Shown here one piece after another: positions 9,001 through 18,700 of a stretch of DNA of 64,000 nt (within the stretch, counting starts at the first letter, position 1; each line of letters opens with the position of its first letter). The notes below the pieces were generated by a model that had not been told where the DNA came from, did no database searches, and worked only from the letters and a program-made list of their open reading frames with translations. Origin of the DNA: Thinopyrum elongatum (Eukaryota; Streptophyta; Magnoliopsida; Poales; Poaceae); assembly GCA_011799875.1 (NCBI GenBank), contig CM022300.1, positions 169,711,837 through 169,775,836 on the forward strand. Direction: 5' to 3'. The position numbers and the translations under genes are program-made.

Positions 9001-10069
9001 GCCACTGGCTCTTATCATTGTACATACTTCTGTCGATGTATATATCTTTTTATGATCAATATAATAAAGCCAGCATCCCTGAAAAAATTCAGGGCCTCTG
9101 TCGTTTCATTTCTGTGTATCTGAGTTTTTATTAGTTGATCATAAGCTCACTTGGGGGCTTCCAACCCATCGGGTTTAGCTTTCATACCCTCTTGACTGGC
9201 CTGAGTTGCCACATTATGAGTTACACCTGCCTGTTTGCAACTTGCTACTCCGCCAGGTGACCCGCCGAACTCTTAACAGTCAATCTTTTTTAAGACCCTG
9301 AACTTGTTAAGGTTAAAATGGCGGCTTGTGTCATGTGAGAGCCGGCTTATAGTGAGCTAGGATAAACTCAATGGCTATGCGGCCTTGAAACCAAATATGA
9401 GGCCTGTGAGCCAACTTTTCCAGTCGTGTTTTAAAAACTGGCTTAACAAATACTTGAGATTGGCATTTTACTATTCCGATTTCTTTTGATGTTTTTCTAC
9501 TATCGAGGCTTTTGCTGTTATGCAAATTTTGACTACCCGGGTCGTGAGGGTCCGGATTATGTTTCTCATGTTTGAGTATTTCGGGTTGTCACACGCCCTG
9601 GCTTTTGATTTTCAATCGTCAGTATGTTATGCCTTGAACAACCGTGGTTATGATTTTTTCAGTAGCCGTATAAGGCTACAAATCTTTGGGTTGTTACCCG
9701 CCCTGGTTTTTGACTTTAAGTCACCAGTATATATGTTGATTGGTCTTCTGCAAAATATACAAGGCTTCAAGTGAAAACAAGAGTTTTGGTACGGCTCATA
9801 TGTCTGATTCAATCAAGCATGCAACAAAGTTCATCTGCTAAGTTGAGATAAGCAAGCACAAAGGCATGACAGGGCGGATCACTGTTTCAAGCTACCCTAT
9901 TAAAAGGCTTCAAATTCAGCCCAAAAGATTTTGAATCAAGTGTTTTGTGGAGCTGCACTCCTGTAACCCCGCCTCAGAGCTGTCCTGCTTATGATCACCA
10001 CAGTCAGTTCTCTTCTTAACGCCTTTAAGGTTCTGGATCATCCTGCACCGGCTCTTCATTGTCGGCCAT
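9001..10069 (+). other. Gypsy-1 non-coding region between integrase and antisense gene
   Basis: No gene is seen. It contains AATAAAG at about 9,062, the small hairpin listed next, and two to three degenerate copies of a ~110 bp unit (9,530-9,760) with the word CGCCCTGG followed by TTTTGA and TTCAA/TTAAG. The same unit is found inverted at 30,240-30,700 of Gypsy-2. Confidence 0.7.
9077..9094 (+). terminator. Stem-loop after Gypsy-1 pol, possible 3' end signal
   Basis: CCCTGAA, four A, TTCAGGG forms a perfect 7 bp stem, 15 bases after an AATAAAG. The same stem occurs at the matching place in Gypsy-2 (31,094-31,110). A role in transcript ending between the two convergent units (pol and the antisense gene) is inferred only from position. 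Confidence 0.4.
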
Positions 10070-10910
10070 CTAAAGGTCAGCCGATGTCCTGTCGATGCCG
10101 GTTAAAGCTTCATCATTAAGAATAATATAAGGGTCAAGGTCAGGGGTGAAGATGTACTTATGCCTTGGTGGTATGAGATCTACAACTTCATGAGCTAGCG
10201 GCTTAATCTTATTGTTGTTATCGTCATAAGCCGGCGTGTACTTGTTCAGATTCAGCTCTTCTATCAGCTTGCATGCCATGGGCCGCATCTGTCTGACGCA
10301 TTGGTTGAAGTCTTTCTATTCAAAGATTGAGCCATCATCCTGGAACTCTGGGCATCCGGTGGCAATCTCTTCTGGGTCAAGTTCTAATTGACACGCCTTG
10401 GCCTGGCCTAGAGCAACAATGGCTCTGGCTCGAGCAGCTGATAGTTTAAACTCCTCAAGTTGAGATGGCACCATTGAAACATGATACATCACAGTTTTGA
10501 TATGTGTTGGAGGTTTATTCCCAACTGAAAGAGCAACAAGGTTGCGCAGTGTTCCAGTGTACAGATGTTCAGTCAATGAATAAGCTGCCTTCAATTTAAG
10601 CAGCATATTATGACGAAGACTGGCGCTTCTGGGGCCTGTTCAATTTTTCGCACGAGAGTCGCTAGGCGGGTTAAAAATTATATGTTATGAATTACCAGGC
10701 GGGTTAAAAATTATATGTTATGAATTACCAGGCGGGTTAAAATAAATATTAAATGGATGATGAGTTGCATATGAATCTTACCAAAGATGGCGGCTGACAT
10801 TTGAAAGATATGTTCTTTTAAGCTGGCTAACTCTTCAGTTACCGGTTTAAGCTCAGCTTTAGCATCTTCTGCTCTTTTTAGCAGCGCGGCCTTATTAGTC
10901 TTCAGGAGTC
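10070..10910 (-). pseudogene. Gypsy-1 antisense gene remnant (C-terminal exons)
   Basis: Minus-strand exons at 10,606-10,316 (MLLKLKAAYSLTEHLYTGTL ... ELDPEEIATGCPEFQDD) and 10,288-10,070 (LNLNKYTPAYDDNNNKIKPL ... DLIPPRHKYIFTPDLDP) match the downstream exons of the + strand antisense gene in Gypsy-2 at 29,380-29,925. A further exon piece at 10,910-10,800 matches the coiled-coil part (about 29,160-29,270 in Gypsy-2). The N-terminal domain is missing because the element breaks off at about 10,910. Two near-identical ~30 bp repeats (TTATATGTTATGAATTACC) lie in the intron at 10,676-10,740. Confidence 0.7.
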
Positions 10911-12030
10911 TTCCCCGCCTCCGACAGACACGGCCGCCGTCATCCTATCGATGATTCCATCGCAAACACAGCCCCTCTACTCCACTTTCCGCCACCAAAC
11001 CACTCAGTGAGCACCCCTGCATCGACTCCGCACCTCAATTTTGCTGGAGGGGCACCGGAGGCAAAATCCCCAATTTGGGTTCCGCCGGAGCCTCTCGGGA
11101 GACCTCGCCGCCGGCGAGATAGGGCTCCCCGACGACCGTAACGCACCTCAACAGGATCACCAACTCCTCCTGAGTCCGTCCCCGTGCTTACCTCCTTGAT
11201 TGGCGCCGCCGTACGCCGGTGCCGGACGCCGGAGCTCCGCCCCGGTTCTGCCGCGGAAGGAGGAGGCACGGGCGACCGGTCAAATATGATAGGTGGGCCC
11301 TAGGACCCACTGTCAGCGACCTGGCACCGCGTCATCGCCCTCTCGCGCAGCCGAGCATCTCTGGGCTTGGCCCAATAGCCCACGCGACTATACCCCGCCC
11401 AGGGCACACCTCTGTCCCTTTCCATTTTTCTTTTTCAGTAAACATCCAATAATTCCATAGCAATCTTTTCAAATCCAAATCCTGTTATTCAAATTTCTGA
11501 AGACTTATAAATCAAGCTCTATTATTCTAGCTAGGGTGAACAATTTTACTTAGCTTAGTTTTTGTTGGGTCTATTTAATAGTCCTTTTAATCATTTATTC
11601 CATCTTAGAATTGCTCTAAGTAATTCATATGAACTCCAAATAAATTGATTATTTTTCTGAAATTCCTTATATTTCACCTAGTTTATTTTAGTATTTATTT
11701 CAAAAATTTCCAAACAACTTTTTGTTACTATTTTTGAATTATGTGGTAATTGCTATAATCTTCAAAATAGGAAAAATTGAGGGAAGAAACTTTTCAAACT
11801 TTTGGAGTGCACCCAATGTCTCTGCATACTAAAGGCAAGCATCTCGAACACTTGATATGGTGAATGCATGGTTGGTTATTTGCATGAATAGTGGAATTAT
11901 GAATAATTTGAATTCTAATAAAATTTGGCATATGGCCGCCGTCATCCTATCGATTTAAGCTCAGCTTTAGCATCTTCTGCTCTTTTTAGCAGCGCAGCCT
12001 TATTAGTAGCTCCTGGAGGCTCGTAGGGAA
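10846..12030. other. Scrambled junction with duplicated patches, enclosing an LTR-like GC-rich/AT-rich block
   Basis: A ~60 bp patch of the antisense gene (10,846-10,909) is repeated at 11,955-12,012. A ~21 bp patch at 10,931-10,951 is repeated at 11,936-11,956. The order is A - spacer - B - [~985 bp] - B' - A'. The enclosed block is GC-rich at 10,950-11,400 (with GGTGGGCCC and ACCCACTGTCAG, words often seen in cereal LTRs) and AT-rich from 11,400 to 11,935. No protein is recognised. After A' the sequence still follows the Gypsy antisense gene for about 20 bp (CTCCTGGAGGCTC), so the break lies close to 12,030. Confidence 0.6.
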
Positions 12031-13372
12031 GGGGGAGGTGTGGTGGTCCGGAGTGGAGTGAGCTCGCGGCGGCTTAAATAGCACGGGGTGGCTGTGCCCG
12101 TGGCTTCCAGAGGAAGGCACGACGGCGGCAGCCATTTATGGCATTCAGAGGCCGGTGGCGAGGTTGGTGGTGGTCGCCGGAGTCGGTGAGGACGGTGGCC
12201 GCACGTATTTACGCCGGGAGTGGCTGGCTGGCTCGAGGGCGCGCCACGCGTCCTGGCAGAGCCGTGCCCGAGACGCCAGCGGTGGTGGATGGTGCGGACG
12301 GTGGCTGGTCGACGCTGGAGGCCAGGGAAGAGTGTCAGCGAGGGCGGTGACTTGCCCATGAAGCTAGCAGAGGAGGGAGACGAGCGAGGGAGGCCGCAGA
12401 GGCATGGCGCCAGGGCGATGCCGATGCCTGCAATACCAGTGCTCTGGCCGCGCTCTGAGCATGCACTCCAGGTGCTCGACCCAATGCCAGGGGGCACTAG
12501 GTTGGTCCTGTAGATCTGGTTTTTGGCATGGTGGCATTTTCTAAGATTACTAGAATGCTAGACATGCTAGTTGGGTCAGATGATCAAGTTCCTAATGTAG
12601 TTTTGATAGGTAGCCAAATTCTGTCATGCACACAATCTGTTTGACAAAATGATAGAGCTAGCTAGGGAACTTTGTTGGAAATTATACTTGGTAGTATGGT
12701 GTCTCTTTAGATGCTAGATATGATGGTGGGGTTGGTTTGTCAATAAGAGAAACTTGCTAGTTCAAGTTTTACCAGAATTCATTTCTGGACAGAAACTACA
12801 GGAGGATAATTGGTAGATCTAAATGATGCAAATGAAGCTGATCTTCTGGACTTAAGGTTTTGGTTGGAAGGACTATAAGTGGGAAAAATTTCAGAATTAT
12901 TGGAGCAAGGAAAATTGGGGTTGTAGTTGTAACTCAGGAATGGGACAGAATGGAAAAGAGGAAGGTTCACTCAAAATTTCCAAAACACCAAGTTGGGTTT
13001 TTGCATAAAAGTGATTTATAGGCATCACAGGACCTCCCACAAATTTTTTTGGAATTTTAAAAGAATTATTTAAAAAGGTTGCAGTGCAACAGAGGCATTT
13101 CAAACATTGAAAATGCTATTAAAAGAATTGTTTTGGGCAAATTTTATTTTGAAAATAATTCTTACTGTTATTAAAATGTAATTGAAATGATTTAAGAAAT
13201 CTCTCAAGGCCACAATATTATTTCAAAAATTTCTATATGGAGGGAAGAATTTTGAAAAATAGAAATAGAAAATGGTTCTGAAATTAATAAAAGACCTAGT
13301 AAAAATTCAAAATTTTAATTCTGGCCAAATTTTATTTAGTAAAAACATGATTAAATTTTTGGGGTGTTACAT
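12030..13372 (-). mobile_element. LTR-like fragment (minus strand), unassigned
   Basis: On the minus strand it starts TGTAACACCCCAAAA at 13,372, a common start of cereal Ty3/gypsy LTRs, with an AT-rich first 850 bp followed by a GC-rich part (12,510-12,030). The other end has no CA terminus or matching 5 bp duplication that I can find, so it is either truncated or joined to a deletion. The long frames in the GC-rich part are compositional. Confidence 0.45.
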
Positions 13373-13639
13373 CAGGTGACTCAACACTACGGGTAGGGCA
13401 CACATGATGTGGAGGCCTTTCCCTCTTCCAAGTCTAAGGAGCCCATCGTCATTGATATCTCCGACGATGAGGAGTAGCTTGTCTTTTTAGCTCATTATAA
13501 GGACATATGTTCAGCTAGCTAGCTACGCCGGTTAAGCATGTTCGGTTTACCTGTTGCATGTGCTGCTCCTACCTTTCCTTTACAAATTCTACTGAATTGT
13601 CCTATGTACTATTACTATGCAATCTGAACCTGTAGTATA

Positions 13640-14120
13640 TATGTTCTATATATTGTGCAATGTGGTGCTCAATTAACTGTTAGGTTATTTTGTTGTCATA
13701 TTCAGTTAACTGTTTGGTTCAATCCGGCAATGTGATGCTCAATTCTTGTGGGTGCAATTTTGTATTCTCTTGCATGTGAGAAATAAATCGAATTTGGCTA
13801 TACAAAATACATGAGACACAAATACAATTGATATATTTTCAAGTTGTTAAGCATACTAGGTATGGCTAACTGTCTAATATTCTAGTATATTCTGTTGTGC
13901 AATCTGGTGCTCAGTTAACTGTTTGTTTCATTTGTTGTGGTGCTTAGTTAACTGTTTGGTTCAATTCTGCAATGCGATGTTCAGTTGTTGTGGGTACAAT
14001 TTTGTATTGTTATGCATGCGAGAAATAAATCGAATTAGGCTATACTAAATACATGAGAAACATATACAATTGCTATATTTCCTAGTTCTTAAGCACGCTT
14101 TGTTTGGATAAATCACTTTT
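13640..14120 (+). repeat. 242 bp direct tandem duplication
   Basis: Two copies with period 242. GTGCAATGTGGTGCTCAATT at 13,655 matches GTGCAATCTGGTGCTCAGTT at 13,897. A second block starting at 13,751 (containing TTTTGTATT and GAGAAATAAATCGAATT) matches 13,993. The copies differ by scattered substitutions. Confidence 0.85.
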
Positions 14121-14393
14121 CCATGTGGCTTGAATTAATCTGTTGAATCTGCAATGTGTTTATTTTCCATCAACATATTTTACAAATAGTATGCCAACCC
14201 TCACTTAACCAGATCGATAACTACCTTATATGTGTTGCAGGGAAACAATGGGAGGCAGTGAGGTTTACCATCATGGTTTGCACATGCATTGTCCTTTTGC
14301 TAATAGCACATTATTGTGCAATTACGGGAACCACTCTATTATTTAGGTTTTTAAAAAAATTGTCTTGCACATGTAGGTCCTACTGTCAGATGT

Positions 14394-14936
14394 TTGGACC
14401 CACTATTCGACCCATTTTGCATATGGAGAAATGAGATGTCCGTGAATATCACTCAAGTCAAGAAACTCAGAAAGATTGTTAGGATAAAGAAACTAGTGAA
14501 AAAACAAAAACATCTTTGTGTGCACAATGAAGAAGACATCAGTGAACTACATGATGGTACTAAGTCTTATACCTTGTTTTTTTAATTCCTTTTCACCATT
14601 TACAAATTTAGAGAAGATATTTATGCATGTCTTTGTTTTCAGGCCTTTCCAAAGCAGTTCACTAATGATTCTCTCTCAAACCACCTGTATGGTCAAGAGA
14701 CGGGGAAGGTGTTCATACAACACCCACGGTACAATATCAAAGTCTTCCTCAAGAGGACGAAGGATGGGCGGTCAATCATCCACATGCATTGGCCTAAACT
14801 TTCAAGGACCTTCAACATCATTGAAGGCTCAATATTTGCCTTCTGTTTCAGCAGTTTTCCAGATGAGATTCACCTATCTATCTATCATCTATGGTGCAAA
14901 TTTCCAAAGGTTTTAGATGTTGCATGTGAAACTTAG
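14394..14936 (+). pseudogene. B3-like DNA-binding domain gene fragment (transposon-associated)
   Basis: An upstream exon encodes a basic stretch (ITQVKKLRKIVRIKKLVKKQ) and ends at a GATG/GTACTA donor (about 14,555). After a TTTTCAG acceptor at 14,642, the next exon reads AFPKQFTNDSLSNHLYGQET, GKVFIQHPRYNIKVFLKRTK, WPKLSRTFNIIEGSIFAFCF, then EIHLSIYHL. This follows the plant B3 fold: a strand with P-x-x-F, a basic strand, a Trp helix, a GD/EG turn, and a final beta strand. It ends at TAG 14,934-14,936. B3 domains bind DNA in plant transcription factors. Here it sits in transposon sequence, like the gene in CACTA-2, so it is most likely an element-borne protein. Family assignment is by pattern only. 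Confidence 0.5.
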
Positions 14937-15454
14937 TGTTGTTGTGTAGTGGGGTAGCTAGCTATATGCCTATATGGTGTAACTGAGTGCTGAAGCTATA
15001 TGATGGTGTACTCTGATATACTTTTTTTAATTATGAAATTCTGGTTCCATAATACGAAATTGAAATATATTGTTTGTTTAATATGAAATGTCAATTTGAC
15101 TACTAAATGGATTAAAAATAATAGGCCAATTAGCCAGCTTATTGTTTTTTTATTGCAAATGGTTATTCGGACAACACTGTGGGCGATGACCTTAGACAAC
15201 CCACACAGTTTCTAGGAAGTAAACATGTTGGATCAATGAACAACCACACACGACTTCCTCTGGACAATTGTTTGTGTTAGGCCACCTTGCACAAACGCTT
15301 TCCACATAACAATTGTGTCTGATGGACAGCCTATGCCACACAGTTTCTTCTAGGCACCGTGCATGATGCATTCAATAATGCAAACAATAAAATTATTAAT
15401 ATCGTCTCCAAAGGCAACGCTATCATAGACGATGTGATGGGGAAAATTGTGTTT

Positions 15455-15585
15455 GATGTACATATGAATGGAAACATTTGTCTGGAATTCACTTTGTGTG
15501 ACGTACATATGAAAGGAAACGTTTGTCTAGGATTCACTTTGTGGGATGTACATACAAACGGAAACAATTGGGCCTGTATAATTTT
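15455..15585 (+). repeat. 45 bp tandem repeat, three copies
   Basis: The word GATGTACAT/GACGTACAT, followed by GGAAAC and TTTGTCTNGNATTCACTTTGTG, recurs at 15,455, 15,500 and 15,545. It lies in the subterminal-like part of the truncated CACTA fragment. Confidence 0.85.
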
Positions 15586-15775
15586 ATGCGATGGCTCGCC
15601 CGATCACACACGGGATCTTTTTACCCCGCGAGTGTGACTGGAGGACCTATCGCCAACGGTTTATGGATTGTGTGGGAAGGACCACCCTATCGCACACACA
15701 GGCAAGGCGACATTTTAAAATTCCTTGGTGGGAAGGGGTTAAAAGCCATTTGTATAGTAGGTCGCTATACTAATG

Positions 15776-18700
15776 ACATGCTCCAATGCACCATGATGGG
15801 TTGAAAAATAATATATGTGTCGTTGGGTGCATGTTTTGGTCCCATGCAAGAAATGGGAATGAACTACAAACATATCGGCGTCCTGGCTCGGCCTCAAACA
15901 TTGAGAATCTTGGTTTTAAAATTCCTGCAAATCCAAAACTCGCCTGAAATTCATGAAACTTGGCATGGTGTCATGACAAGGCACATATAGGCCGTGGTAA
16001 AAAAAATGTCCAATTTGGGGCCATTTTCTGTTACAAGTCTCTTACAAACCGGAGCTTCTCACAAGAAGCCTCGTGGTTCAGATAGGGAACATGTTACCTT
16101 TGTGGGCGAAACGACATTCGATGCCTCTTCTCGCCTTGAATTTTTTCTGGACACAACATAGACTAATACAAGTGTCATGCTAAAATATGTAATTATTCAC
16201 GGCTCGCTTGGCCGTTTCTATACTTTAATTGAGTTTTCTAGGCATTTAATGTGCATAATTAAAATTTGAACTACAAGCACATGCTCCAGTGCACCAAAAT
16301 GGGTTAAAAAATGATATTTTTGTCCTTGGGTGCATGTTTAGGTTGCAAGCAATAAATGGGAATGAATTACAAACATCTCGGCATCGTGGCTCGACCTCAA
16401 ACATTGAGAATCTTGGTCTTTGAATTCTCGCAAATCCAAAACACGCCTAAAATTCATGAAACTTATCATGGTGTCATGGCATGGCACATATAGGCCATGG
16501 TAAAAAAATTGTCCAATTTGGGGCAAGTTTTGGTACAAGCCTCTTACAAACCGGAGCTTCTCACAAGAAGCTCGTGGTTTCGATAGGTAATAAGTCACCC
16601 TTGTGGACGAAACGACATTTGCTGCCTCTTCTTGCCTTGGATTTTTTTTCTAGAGGTAACATAGACTAATAGGAGTGTCGCACTAAAATATGGAATTATT
16701 CAGGGTTCATTTTGCCGATTTTATACATTTATTCAGTTTTCTAGGCATTTAATGTGCATGATTAAAATTTGAACTACAAGCACAAGCTTTAGTGCACCAA
16801 AATGGGTAGGAAAATTATATATGTGTCCTTGGGTGCATGTTTAGGTCCCATGCAAGAAATTGGAATGAATGCCAAACATTTCGGCATCGTGGCTCGGCCT
16901 CAAACCTTGAGAATCTTGGTTTTAAGTTCTGGCAAATCCAATACTAACCTAATATTCAAGAAACCTGGCATTGTGTCATGACATGGCACATATAGGCTGT
17001 GGTAAAAAAATTGTCCAAATTGGGGGCAAGTTTTGGTACAAGCCTCTTACAAACCGGAACTTCTCACAAGAAGCCTCATGGTTCCCATAGGGAACATGTC
17101 ACCCGTGTGGACGAAATGACATTCCCTACCTCTTATCGCCTTGGATTTTTTCCAAGAGGTAACATAGACCATTAGGAGTGTCGTGCTAAAATATGGAATT
17201 ATTCAGGGTTCGTTTGTCCCTTTCATACATTAATTGAGTTTTCTAGGCATTTAATGTGCATGATTCAAATTTGAACTACAAGCACATGCTCTAGTGCACC
17301 AAAATGGGTTGAAAATCATATAAGTGTCCTTCGCTGCATGTTTAGGTTCCATTCAAGAAATGGGAATGAATTACAAACATCTCGGTGTCGTGCCTCGGCT
17401 ACAAACATCGAAAATCTTTGTTTTCAAATCCCCATAAATCCAAAACTCGCCTGAAATTCCTGAAACTTGCCATCATGTCATGACATGGCACATATACATC
17501 ATGGTAATTTTTTTGTCCAATTCGGGACAAGCCTTTTACAAACCGGAGCTTCTCGCAAGAAGCCTCATGGTTCCGATAGGGATGGTGTCACCTTGGTGGG
17601 TGAAACGACATTCGATCCCTCTTCCCTCCTTGAATTTTTTTGTCGACGCTACATAGACTAATATGAGTGTCGTGCTAAAATATGGAGTTATTCATGAATC
17701 GTTTAGCCCTTTCTATACTTTAATTGAGTTTTCTAGGAGTTAATGTGCATAATTCAAATTTGAACTACATGCACATGCTCCAGTGCACCAAAATGGGTTG
17801 AAAAATCATATACGTGTCCTTGGGTGCACGTTTAGGTCCCATGAAAAAATGGGAATGAATTACAAACATCTCGGCTTCGTGGCTCGGCCTCAAACATTGA
17901 GAATCTTGGTTTTTAAATTCCCACAAATCCAAAACTCGTCTGAAATTCATGAAACTTGGCATGGTGTCATGGCATGGCACATATAGGCCGTGGTCAAAAA
18001 ATTGTCCAATTTGGGGCAAGTTTTCGTCCAAGCCTCTTACAACCCGGAGCTTCTCACAAGAAGCCTCGTGGTTTCGATAGGGAACGTGTCACCCTTGTGA
18101 GCGAAATGACATTCGCGGCCTCTTCTCGCCTTGGATTTTTCTAGAGGCAACATAGACCAATAGGAGTGTCGTGATGAAATATGGAATTATTCAAGGTTTG
18201 TTTGCCCTTTTTTATACATTAATTGAGTTTTCTAGGCATTTGATGTCCTTGATTCAAATTTTAACTACAAGCACATGCTCTAGTGCACCAAAATGGGTTG
18301 AAAATGATAAATGCATCCTTGGGTGAAAGTTGAGGTCCCATGCAAGAAATGTGAATGAATTACAAACATCTCTGCGTTGTGGCTTGGCTCCAAACATCGA
18401 AAATCTTGGTTTTCAAATACTCGTAAATCCAAAACTCGTTTGAAATTCATGAAACTTGGCATTATTTCATGGCATGGCACATATAGTGTATGGTAAAAAA
18501 ATGTCAAATTTGGGGCAAGATTTGGTACAAGCCGCTTACAAACCGGAGCTTCTCACAAGAAGCCTTGTGGTTCCGATAGGGAAGGTGTCACCTTGGTGGG
18601 CGAAACGACATTCGATCCCTCTTCTCTCCTTGAATTTTTTTCTAGAGGCTACATAGACTAATATGAGTGTCGTGCTTAAATATGGAGTTATTCATGACTC

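Larger units (their letters stand above)
1..12030 (+). mobile_element. Gypsy-1: decayed Ty3/gypsy (Tat-lineage) retrotransposon, 5' end outside window
   Basis: The coding order on the + strand is gag, aspartic protease, reverse transcriptase, RNase H, a second (archaeal-type) RNase H, then integrase. After these come about 1 kb of non-coding sequence and an antisense gene remnant. Dual RNase H domains plus an antisense gene downstream of pol are known features of the Tat lineage of plant Ty3/gypsy elements. The 5' LTR lies before the window. The 3' end is lost in the rearranged zone near 10.9-12.0 kb, so no LTR of this copy is visible. It is the same family as Gypsy-2 (25,417-39,429), with near-parallel protein sequence throughout. 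Several frameshifts and stops make it non-functional. CACTA-1 splits its RT. Confidence 0.85.
13373..15775 (+). mobile_element. Truncated CACTA-like fragment with B3-like exons
   Basis: It begins inside a coding 3' end (SKSKEPIVIDISDDEE then stop, at 13,430-13,476). It continues with a duplicated AT-rich spacer, a B3-like gene, and then 600 bp of short degenerate repeats with CACACA/GTTTC words like a CACTA subterminal region (15,140-15,770). A possible worn terminus GTATAGTAG lies at 15,752-15,760, just before the satellite starts. No clean terminal repeat or target duplication is seen, so the class call is by resemblance to CACTA-2. Confidence 0.45.

Noticed and set aside
12003..12513. 164-codon minus-strand frame and + strand partners at 12.1-12.5 kb
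   Set aside because: GC-rich low-complexity frames on both strands within an LTR-like fragment; no recognisable domain.
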